A stretch of DNA of 64,000 nt, taken from contig JANTQA010000048.1 in assembly GCA_027625915.1 (NCBI GenBank), positions 3,224,001 to 3,288,000 on the forward strand, given 5' to 3'. The stretch's first letter is position 1. Every line of letters begins with the position of its first letter. Made by a program: the position numbers and the translations under genes. Below the pieces are notes generated by a model. The model was not told the origin of the DNA. It ran no database searches and saw nothing but the letters and a program-made list of their open reading frames with translations. Shown piece after piece: positions 34,201-43,484 of this stretch. This DNA comes from Anaeramoeba flamelloides (Eukaryota; Metamonada; Anaeramoebidae).

Positions 34201-34606
34201 TATTTGATTTGTCTTCCCACAATGGTTCTATTCCTTCCTAAATGTTGTGAAGCAATTATAAAAATAAAATGAAGTTAATTAAAAAGAAAAAACAAAAGAA
34301 AAAGGAAAAGACAAGAAAAAGGAAAAGGAAAAAAAAGAGATCAAGAAAAAGAATAAGAAAAAGAAAAAGGAAAAAAAAGAGATCAAGATTAAAATTTACT
34401 TTGAAAAGTAAATACTCAGCATGGTCCATATCATTTGGACGGAGAATGTGAGAATAAAAACCCCAAAAATCTTCAAGTGTATCAAACTTGCATATTTTTT
34501 TTATTCTTTTTTCATAATCCTTGTTCGATTTTTTATTGTCATTTCTGTTTATATAATAAAAAACATATGTACACTCAAGTGGGTGCTTTTTTTTTTTGTC
34601 TGTCAT
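31210..34606 (-). CDS. EIF4E2: Class II eIF4E / 4EHP (eIF4E2) with Arg-Gly tail, three exons
   Basis: mRNA cap-binding protein of the eIF4E superfamily. Exons on the minus strand: 34400-34606 (69 codons), 34136-34237 (34 codons) and 31210-31689 (159 codons plus stop), total 262 residues. The joins give LLFKEGIEPLWED and YFEQIIIAIISEQF, both gap-free against the family. It is closest to 4EHP: FYSHILRP, EGIEPLWED, RKSLASR, DEICGVVVSIRDQEDIISIW, and Tyr31 where canonical eIF4E has its first cap-stacking Trp. The second cap Trp (PLWED) and the IIsIW Trp are present. A usually conserved Trp of the KWIIRL segment is replaced (IKLRI). 4EHP proteins usually compete for caps and repress translation. 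After residue 175 come a GRGRGR run and an acidic Ser/Asp end, unusual for this family. In-frame stop upstream of the ATG. Confidence 0.9.
31384..31438 (-). repeat. Short hexamer-like repeat encoding the Arg-Gly tail
   Basis: Plus strand shows CTACCCCTACC-type units, read on the minus strand as alternating Gly-Arg codons of the eIF4E2 tail. Imperfect units suggest slippage growth. Confidence 0.8.
31690..34135 (-). other. eIF4E2 intron 2 (2446 bp)
   Basis: Donor GTAAAT after CAGATC; acceptor ATCAAG before ATCATAGCC; phase 0. Both boundaries are fixed by protein similarity. It is more than ten times longer than the other four introns seen here. It contains element F (32889-33319) and otherwise AT-rich sequence with no supported gene. 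Confidence 0.85.
32889..33319. mobile_element. Young hairpin TIR element F (TTAA duplication) inside eIF4E2 intron 2
   Basis: 431 bp flanked by TTAA. Arms 32889-33047 and 33161-33319 are 159 bp each and reverse complements with only two mismatches seen (positions 2 and 18 of the arm). The spacer is 113 bp. Ends read GAACTATCTAAAATAAA and TTTATTTTAGATAGTCC. No ORF. The arm identity makes it the freshest element in the window. TTAA duplication points to piggyBac-like mobilisation. Confidence 0.9.
34238..34399 (-). other. eIF4E2 intron 1, pyrimidine-rich on the gene strand
   Basis: 162 bp, donor GTAAAT, acceptor TTTAG, phase 0. On the plus strand 34270-34389 is almost pure purine, with a tandem copy of AAAAAGGAAAAAAAAGAGAT (near 34325 and 34365), so the transcript carries a long pyrimidine tract. 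Confidence 0.9.
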
Positions 34607-35171
34607 ACAAATTTGGTTAAAACAAGTAAATTATTTAAAAGTAAAAAAAATGATTTTGTTGGAATTAATTATGAGAAACTCGAAAACTTTTTTTATCTCC
34701 TTAATGGATGATAATCTTACTTAAGGAACAACTTTATTATGAGTCTAATTTTTGATTTATATCTGAAGAGTTATGGTGTTATAATTGAAATCCAATTGGA
34801 AAGAGTATTGAAGTGAAAACTGTTTGCAAGAAAATACTTTTTGAAAAACAAAATAGGATAATAGCAAAAAAGTGAGCAGAAAGTTTTGAATAAATTTTAC
34901 TTTTTAAATTGGTTCAAAGGTTTTCTATATGATTTTTTTAACTTACAGTTGTTGTTTTAGAATAAAAATATATTTGTTAAATCCATTAAATTTATACCTT
35001 GGGTATTAAAGAAAACAATCTGAGATAAATTGAGTTTTGAAGATCAGAATAAGAAATCCAAATGATACAAAAATAGTACTACAATAGTTGTATTCTATTT
35101 TCATAAATTCACAAGTACAAAAAATGTGTACTAATTTTTTAGTTTTTTTACTTCATTATTGTTTTTCATTA

Positions 35172-35440
35172 ACAGTGATGCTTTTCTGGTATGTCGCCAA
35201 GTGCCAAGAAACTTTACAGTATACGTGATGTTTAAAATGATAAATAATTACTTTTAAAAAGGTTCTAAGATGTTTATTTTTGTTTTTTACTTTTATAAAA
35301 AAAATATTTTCAAATTTCTGTCTCAGCCTTACTTCCCCAAACAACTTCCTTTCTTTTAAAATATAATAGAATATTAATTAAATACATCAAACACACAGAT
35401 AATTCCCCTGCTTGGCCACATACTGTAACAGTATCACTGC
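35172..35440. mobile_element. TIR element I (CAGTGATRC ends, TA flanks)
   Basis: 269 bp between TA dinucleotides. Left end ACAGTGATGCTTTTCTGG then TATGTCGCCAAGTGCCAAG; the right end reverse-complemented is GCAGTGATACTGTTACAG then TATGTGGCCAAGCAGGGG. About 40 bp of inverted similarity. CAGTGATR ends resemble pogo/Tigger-type Tc1/mariner elements. The GC-rich ends initially look like short exons or RNA genes. Confidence 0.6.
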
Positions 35441-35587
35441 TAATGTAAAAAAAATAATGAATTCAAAAAAATTATAAAAATTAGTATATCATTTGTTGTG
35501 TTTATGTTTCATTTTTATTGATTTTTTTTTCAATAAATTATCCTTGGAAAAATCTCTATTACTAACAATTAAGTTTGGGATTTTCAA

Positions 35588-35984
35588 TTGGGTCAAAAAA
35601 GTTCATAAGTATTTTTTATTGGCATTCTTACTGAAAAAGAAAAGTAAAATCAATTAAAAGAAGAAACTAAATAAGTTCAAAGAATAATTCATTATATTAT
35701 TTTCAATCAAACCAATAAACCTAATTTAAATCTACTTTAATTATCAAAATTTGATGTGATTTTGCAGATCCCTAAAATATTCAATTTTACAACAATTTTT
35801 AAATGATACATCATTCAAATATAAACTCTTAATTAAAAGAGAGGTTTTAAAAAAATTCTATTGTGTTGAGTTCACCATTTAGTGATTAATCATTTATTTT
35901 TTTCATTTATTAATTGATCTTACTTTTCATTTTCAGTAAGTCACTCAATTATAAAATGATGTTGAACTTTTTTTTTGTAGGGTT
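35588..35984. mobile_element. TIR element D3 (family D, degraded)
   Basis: The left end has GGGTCAAAAAAGTTC and CTTACTGAAAAAGAAAAGTA; the right end has TACTTTTCATTTTCAGTAAG and GTTGAACTTTTTTTTTGT. These pair as inverted repeats and match the ends of D1 and D2. Exact boundaries are uncertain. Confidence 0.55.
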
Positions 35985-37348
35985 ACTTTTTATTCTCAAA
36001 TTGTCAATTATTAATTTTAAATTCTCTAGACTTATTAACAGATTTTTTTTTTTTTTTGGTGGGAATGACTATTTTTTATGAAAATCTTTTTTTGGGTATC
36101 TTTAAATTATCACCTATTTCAATTTACCAAAGTTACCAAAGCCATTTTTAAATATTTAATATAAACTAATTGTTCCTTGTTGGCAATTTATCCATCAATT
36201 TCAATTATGTTTTAGAAAACAATATGATGCTCGTATCACGGTATCCAACCTCTCAAATACTTTTAATACCAAAAAATCAAATAATGAAAGGAAAAATTAT
36301 AAAACAAAAATAATCATAATAATTGATATAAAATTTTTTTTTTTTTGATTCAAATAATTTTCAAATCATTGAGAAACAATTAATCTGGATTATCATTAAT
36401 TTGATTTTTTATGTTATAATCCTAAATATTTCTGATAATATTAAAAACTCACTTTAATTGACAAATTTGTCAATTAAAAAAAAAAAGTTATAATAAATTA
36501 TATAAAATTTTTATTTTTAATAAATTACTTAAAAAAATGATTTAAACAGTAAATAAACATTAAAAAAAAATTGCAATGATAAAGTATTTGTTGCCGTATT
36601 ATTTATACTTTTTCTATCAGAATATAAAATTTATCTTAATATTTTGAGTTGCAAAGATATTTTCTAACAATAATTGTTAAATTCGTAAAAACTTTGATTA
36701 TTCTTGATGAAATTGAAAATTCATGAAATTCAGCAAAACTCTCAATAATCTTATTTTCTCATCAAGAGACTAGTCTCTATTAATTTTTTTTTTTTGACCA
36801 ATAACTAAATAAGGAATCCTTATCTTGAAATATGTTTAAAATTGAAAATAGACAGGTTTTTACAATTTTAGAACTTTTAGTTCTATTTTTTTTAAAATTT
36901 TATAATTCTGTCAAAAAAAGTGACATTTAAAAAAATTTTTTTAAAAAATATCTTAAAAAGGATGAGAATTTTTTAATTAATTTTGGATTTAATTATTTTC
37001 TCAAAAATAATATTTATTCTCATTTTTAAAAACGAAAAAATAATTTAAAACCAGTGAATATTTTCTCCTTCACTTCTGTTCATCCAACTTGACTCTATAA
37101 AGAACTCAATTTGTTTTATCAATAATTACTTTTTAAAGAAATAGTTCTTTATCTTTGCTTTGATTTTTTTTGACTCTGACAAAAACCTTTTGGGATGGTA
37201 ATTTGGGAACACTTAAAAAAACTTCAAATTCAACAAAAACAAAAGGATGTAAACTCAAAAAGTAGATTCATGAAAAAAAAGAATGGTAAAAGAAAAGAAA
37301 GAAAATCTTTTATTAAGAGTAAAGCATATATTGTATATTTTTTTCGAA

Positions 37349-37456
37349 TCAAACTGTTTTTTCATGCAAATCCAAAAAAACCTTTTCAGGTTTATTTTTC
37401 AAACTATTTTTTGTACATCTTCCACAAACATAACAAGGTTTAGCTTTCTTGCTCAT
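37349..37456 (-). CDS. Doubtful short CDS or first exon with a CxxCxxC motif
   Basis: An ATG after an A-rich leader (AAAAAAAAAATATG), like those of other genes here, opens MSKKAKPCYVCGRCTKNS and then Lys/Asn-rich sequence, stopping after 35 codons. A GAAAAG/GTTTTT step could be a weak donor, so this might be exon 1 of a zinc-binding protein, but no downstream exon was recognised. Confidence 0.2.
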   Translation of the reverse strand: MSKKAKPCYVCGRCTKNSLKNKPEKVFLDLHEKTV

Positions 37457-38248
37457 ATTTTTTTTTTATTTTTTGTATTTTTGCCCAAAGTTGAAAAAAA
37501 GCAACTTTCAAAAAAGTAAAAAAATGGAAATCATTTTTATTTCTAGTAAAACAATAACTAGATTTAATGAATGTCATTTAGCAAGATTTCATTACTATAC
37601 TAAGAATTTTTTCACTTTGATTTCAAATCTAAGTAATTGGCAAAAAAAATTCTAAATCTCTATTAAAATAACCAAAAAAAAATTTAATATAGACAAGTCC
37701 CTTAAAAAATAATTGCAATAAATTTTTCAAAAAAGATTTTTCATAAAAACAAACAAAAAACGGTTTTGCTAAAAGTAATCTACGTTAATCTTTATGTATG
37801 AGATTGTATATACCTTAGTCAATATAAAAGGAGTAACTTTTAGAATGCATCTGAAGTATTCCTTTGCAATGTACCCCCTTACATTGTTCATATAACTTGG
37901 TAAATCCTTTTTCAAAAAAAAAGGATCTGTATAAAATTCTCAATTCAAGGTTACTTTAATTCACTCAAATCTTTAACAGGATTTATATTTTGAGAATATT
38001 ATATTATTAATAGTAAACAGCAAATTTGTATTTTCAAGTGATATCATCAATATAAAAAACAAATATAATATATCCAGTCTATCATTTTTTAGAAAACTTA
38101 GAGAGAAATTGAAATAATTTTCAAATAGGATTAAATTGTAACCAACTTATAATCTTAATATTTTACTTCTTTTAAAAAGAAAAAATCGGAAAAGATATAT
38201 TTTATTTTTTTAGGTTTTTGTTAATTCAAAACACTTTTAAAAGTTCCA

Positions 38249-39046
38249 ATGACAAATAACGAAAAAAACACGAAAAAAGTGAGTTTTCTTGAAGAAATCT
38301 TTTCAAAGGAAGTTGTGTGGATTTTAGACGATACAAACGTTTACAGAGTAACAATTCATAAAGACCTTGAAGCAAATCTCTCAACAGTTCCTATTAATGG
38401 AGCGTTTTTTATTGTTAACCCCATCAGTGGGCAATTCTTTCTCCAAATCATTCATACCGACGAGTGGTCTTCCCAAATCCGATTAGGACAATTGGCGAAA
38501 ATCAAAACAGCTGAAAAAACTGAATTAATGATCAAATATATTCATATTGACGATCGCCCAAAGCAAATTATTGTTACAAGAAGTGGAATGTTAGATCATT
38601 TACAAACTCATTTACAAAACGAATACTCTTATATAGGCCTTCGGTTGTGTCCATTTCATTTGCCCGTACAGGCACTGATTAAGTTAGAGAAATTGCACGA
38701 AATGATAATTCAAGCTACAGAAACCAAGACGATCTTATTGAATATCTATGACGATTGGTTGAAAACAATTTCAAATGAGAAAGCTTTCGAAAGATTTATT
38801 GTGATCGTTAGTGCGTTACATACAAGTTACGACCAAGCTATGAACATTCTAACAATGAGCAATTCCATAAAAATCTCACAAATTCACCTCTGGCCTAATT
38901 TGACTGTCGAGCAATGGAACAAAGTTGAAATTGATTTGAGGGATTTAATTGTCAGAGACTTTTGTACAACAAATTCCATTAATATTCAAGAATTATCAGA
39001 AAAGCAAATCAGCGACATTGTTATAGGAAACATTGACAAGTTTTGA
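38249..39046 (+). CDS. Free-standing Prp8 RNase H-like domain protein
   Basis: 265 residues, single exon, intact, matching only the RNase H-like domain (domain IV) of the spliceosomal core protein Prp8, normally about 2300 residues. Recognisable stretches in order: DDTNVYRVTIHK (Asp27, Asp28, Thr29), the hairpin PINGAFFIVNP and GQFFLQIIH, RLGQLAKIKTAE, QIIVTRSGMLD (Thr110-Arg111), YDDWLKTIS, then HLWPNLTVEQWNKVEIDLRD and the end at ISDIVIG. In Prp8 this domain sits near the U2/branch-site helix and its hairpin switches between the two splicing steps. The protein stops exactly where the linker to the Jab1/MPN domain would begin. A TAA 24 bp upstream is in frame, so the ATG at 38249 is the real start, and no other Prp8 part lies nearby. 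Function is inferred: splicing accessory or a diverged duplicate. Confidence 0.9.
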   Translation: MTNNEKNTKKVSFLEEIFSKEVVWILDDTNVYRVTIHKDLEANLSTVPINGAFFIVNPISGQFFLQIIHTDEWSSQIRLGQLAKIKTAEKTELMIKYIHIDDRPKQIIVTRSGMLDHLQTHLQNEYSYIGLRLCPFHLPVQALIKLEKLHEMIIQATETKTILLNIYDDWLKTISNEKAFERFIVIVSALHTSYDQAMNILTMSNSIKISQIHLWPNLTVEQWNKVEIDLRDLIVRDFCTTNSINIQELSEKQISDIVIGNIDKF

Positions 39047-42000
39047 AATAATTAACAGATACTTTTTGGGTATAAATTACTTGTATTTGAGACAACAGAG
39101 AAACAATTTTCACTTCTCCATCTTCAACTTTATTTTCCTTGTTTTTCTCAACAAATTGGGGTTTACAAAGAAATACATTCTAGATTTGAACAATGATCGA
39201 AATAATGCTTGACAATCTAATTTAATCTGTGTTTAAAATAAAATCTATACTTTTTTTTTCTTCTTATTCAAAGGGAACCACCAATTTAATAGCCAATAGT
39301 ATACCTAAGTTCAAATCAATTTTGAAGGTAAACTCCTTGATATTCAAAATAAATTTTAAATTAGGAATGCAATTTGACGAAAATTTTTCCTAATTTTCTC
39401 AGTTTTTAGAGAATTTTTTTACATTTCTTTTTTACAAAATATTCTAAATTTTTGCTTTATTTTTTGAGATAGATTTTGTAATTTGATCCTTTATTTTTCG
39501 AATTTTTTTCAAATAATAGAACTTCAAGAAATCAATACCAGATTGTCTTAGTGTTTATTGCCAGAGTCTTTGATCCGTTGGTGTTTAGATCTTCGATTAA
39601 AAAGAAACACACTTTTTATTTCGAAAAAAGATAAAACTTTTAGGTACACACTATTTGGACAACACTTGATATTCTTTCGTTTTTCATTTTTGCTTTTTTT
39701 TTTCTTTTTTCTTATTTTTCTTTTTTGCTTTTATACTATCCGAATTTTATGGTTAGTGAATATTACTTCAAAGTTCACTCTTACAATTAAAGTCTTAAAA
39801 GAATGATGAGTTAATAGATCTTGTCAAAATTTCAAATTTAGGTTTTTTTTGGAAATTTTTTAAGGAAGGTAAAATCATTTTTTGTAAAATTTGAAAGTCC
39901 TAATCCTCGTGAATAACCAGCTTTTCACTTCATTTCAAGTTATAATCGGTTTGAATCAATGATAATAATAATATTATATTTTTATATTCGAAGATAAAGA
40001 AGACAATAAGAATTTAAAATAAGTTTTTAGATTTGGACTTGTTTTCAAGATTTTGGTAAAGTTTTTGATCTATAAATGATTTATTTTAATTTTCCACAAA
40101 AAACAACAAAAAACCTAAAATATCAAATATTTCGTCTTTCCCTTAAAATTTATTCTTTTAAACCATTTTTATTATCTAAGGTATACTATTTCAGTTTCCA
40201 CAGAGCATAAAATCCTATATTTCTTAAAATGGTTTGATGGAAAAAAAAAAAAAAATCTTAAAAAATACCAAAGAAACCGAAGAATAAAAGAAAATTAGAA
40301 ATTTTCTTTTAAAGTGTATATATTTATTCAGAAAAAAAATCTGTAAGTTAACCTTTTTCCATTAAAAGTCTCGTTTTAAAATTTCATTAACATTCATTTA
40401 AAATTTTTTTTTTTCAATTTTTTTAATGATTTTTGATTTTATTTTTTATTATTTTGTAAATTTAGGACTATCTTGGGTATTTATAAGATTTGTCAGTGAA
40501 TTACTAAAGTTATTTAAACATTAGTTATCATTCATTACTAACTATTATTTTTTTTTTTCAATTTTATGTGATTCATAATTTTTGAAATATAGTTAAGTTT
40601 TAATATTTTTTTTATAATAAAAAAAAAATTTGTTTTTAAATATAAATCTTACCTACTATTTCAAATAATGAAAAAGATTATTATTTTTTTTTTGAATATA
40701 ATTAGTCAGAAAAAAAATAAAAAAATAGAAAAATTCTGAATTATCAATCAATATTTTTTATTTTTTTATTTATTTATTTGTTTTTTTTTTTTTTTTAGTT
40801 AATATTAAATTTGTTTTTATTATTATTTTAATTTTATGTTTCTTGATTTTTTTAATATAAAAGTTTTAAATTAGATAAATTAAAAAAATAATAAATAATA
40901 TTTTACATAATATAATCACTCTTAGAATTAATATTGATTTGAAAAAACTCTTAATGAAAAAATTAAGTAAATGTCAAAAATAGAAAGCATCCATAAGAAT
41001 CGACAAATTATAAATTGGCCATATACTTACAAAAATGGCTTATCAACAACACACACGATAATTAATTATCAATATATCTCCTACGGATAAATTATATCTC
41101 TTTAAAAGCATTTTTTTTTCTAAAAGTATCTATCTTGTTGTTATTAAAAAAGTATTAATTTGAAAAAAATTATAAAAGATCTAAATATATATTATTGTTT
41201 AAGTTGCGTATTTTAAGGAAAGAATTTAAGAACCTGATATAAAGAGATACATATTCATTTACATGAATATTTTTTCAATTTAAAAAAGAATAACAATAAA
41301 TACAGAAGCTATTCATAAAATTGTTATATCTTTGGTTCAATTTTAAAACCATTTTTTCTCATATTTAAATAAACTATGTGTGAATTTTTTTGAGTCATAT
41401 TTGCATTTTTTTTCTTTTCAATTTATCTGGAATATTCATTAATACTTTTCAAATATAAAAAAAAAATTCCAATTTTTAAAATTAGGAAAATGATATTTTG
41501 AGTGAATTTTTTTTTTTTATTTTTAACAATATTTTTTTACTTTAAATTCAATTTTTTCTATAAAAAAGTGGATTGAATCAAAGTTTTTGTGGAAGTATAA
41601 AAGATTAAAAAACAAAATATTCATATGAAAATTACCCAAGTTTTTTTTAACCATCCAAGTGCTTTAATGATAAAAAATATTTTTAAAAAATAATAAAATT
41701 TTGTAAACTACTTTCATGACAATTTGTTTCATTCAAATCATTTTATTAAATACTTGATTAAATATTGACAGTTTTTAGAAATATTTTCAAATAAATTTTA
41801 TTTTAGATGTTTTTTTTCTAAAATTTGGTAATAATTGGATGAATTATTCAAAATTAATCGAATTAATGTTTTGATTTTTATTTGGATAAAGAAAAAAAAA
41901 GAATTTTCAATAATTGACCACTTTTTTGTTAGATTGAAAAAGTTTATTTTAAATAAATTTTAAAAAAATAAAATATTAGAAGTTACAAGTAAATTGAATT

Positions 42001-42296
42001 CTGATAAAAGAATAATTTTTGATATACTAGAAATTTGATCAAATATGAGTAGACAATCACCCAACTTTAAAAAACTGTATTTAGATAATTGAATAACCAA
42101 AGTGTATTTGTATTTAAATGAATTATCCCTTAAAAAATCAATTTGAATAATAGGTTTTTTTTGTTTAGAATAATCATGAAAATTCACATATTTTAGGCTG
42201 TTATCAAAAAAATTTTAATGATAAAACACTTACAAATAAAAATATTTTTCCTAATTTCATTTTTTTTAATAAATTAAAAAATAACAAAAAAAAATC

Positions 42297-43269
42297 CAGT
42301 CAATATCACCAGGTAGATATAAACTTTAAACGAAATTTCACTATAAAAAAATCCAAAATTAAATAACAAAAATGTATATTCTAGTAAAATAATTCAAGTG
42401 AAAAAAAAATATTTGAAAAAATAATACTGGAATTTAGAATTTTTATTAATCATTAAATTTCTATTGAAATTTTTAAATTAAAGGGCTTAGTATTTTGGAT
42501 GAAAAATAATTTGTTGAAATTGAAAAAAAAAATATTGTAATTTTTATTAGGACCTTATACCATCAAAAATGAATCAAACTGTGATATATTATCGAAATAA
42601 AAATATCAACAATGAAAAATTAAGAAATTTTTGAATAGAAAGCCAAAGAGCGACACTCATTCTTCAATTAGAATCTATTTCAAATTATAATTTTGAAAGC
42701 AACTGTGTTAGTTTTGAATTTTCGATCTTTGATGCTCTTTGAGATCTCGAAGATTTTTTTTTCATTTTTTTCATTTATCAAAAGAGTTATTTTTTCATCA
42801 ATAATGTTACAAAACCCTGACTCTTTCAAATTTCGCGAGTTACAAAATAAATTAGCAAAAAAATATACATTAAATTAAATTGATGATGAACTTATCGAAA
42901 ATAAGTTGTTTTAAATTGAAGAAATTAAATCCTTAGAAAATTTAAAATAAAGAAACAAGTAATTTTTTTTTTAAAGTTTGATTTTTTATCATTGAGAATT
43001 TTTTTTTTAATTTTAAATTTATGGAATTTTTTGCTAATAGAGAATTTTTTTTTTGTAATTTGAAGTTTTGAAACTGAGAATACTTGGACTTTTTTTAATT
43101 TTGAATTTAAGGAATTAAGAATTTTTTTAAATTTTTTTTTTTCGTTATTTAAATTTTTCCAATCAAAAAAAGGGCAATTTAACTAAAATCTTTTTTGGTT
43201 TCAAGTCACTCCTTGAGTATGGATCAAATCCAGGGTAAATGACTAGAACCTTTTAAGTGGTACTAACTG
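42297..43269. mobile_element. Palindromic element C5 (family C), split by A4
   Basis: The left part begins CAGTCAATATCACC and continues ATAAACTTTAAACGAAATTT, matching C2 with many changes. The right terminus TTAAGTGGTACTAACTG followed by TA lies at 43253-43271, beyond A4. Without A4 the copy is about 195 bp, the family size. Confidence 0.65.
42478..43256 (-). mobile_element. TTAA-flanked element A4 (family A) nested in C5
   Basis: Begins TTAAAGGGCTTAGTATT and ends GACTAGAACCTTTTAA. The interior matches A2/A3 (GACACTC, GCTCTTTGAGATCTCGAAG, CAAGTCACTCCTTGAG). TTAA lies on both sides and corresponds to the TTAA of AAGGCACAAACT-type family C termini (CCTTAAAAGTGG). Confidence 0.75.
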
Positions 43270-43484
43270 TAAGAATAACTTTTAAAAAAATTAAAAATTG
43301 AAAATTAAAAATAAAAAAAGAGAAAAAAAGATCTTTAAGGTGTTTATTATTGATTAATAAAAAATCAATTAATTTTAAAATAATTTTTCTGTCCAAAAAA
43401 CAGAAAAAAAATAAATAAAAAATAAAAAACGTTGAATAATAATTCCTCAATCATTTTAAAAATAAAAAAACAAGGGTGTTTATT

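Larger units (their letters stand above)
34607..38248. other. 3.6-kb spacer with two TIR elements
   Basis: Holds element I (35172-35440), element D3 (about 35588-35984) and one doubtful short CDS (37349-37456). The rest (36000-37100; 37460-38248) is AT-rich with no supported feature. Confidence 0.55.
39047..43484. other. 4.4-kb spacer with a nested element pair
   Basis: 42297-43269 is a family C element split by a family A element. 39047-42296 is AT-rich. A frame at 39558-39806 has no ATG and is Phe-rich through a T run. No gene supported. Confidence 0.6.

Noticed and set aside
35400-35440. GC-rich patch as a possible snRNA or exon
   Set aside because: It is the right inverted end of element I, pairing with 35172-35215.
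39558-39806. 82-codon frame 3' of the Prp8-like gene as a missing downstream exon
   Set aside because: No match to the Prp8 Jab1/MPN domain, no ATG, and the frame runs through a T-rich tract.
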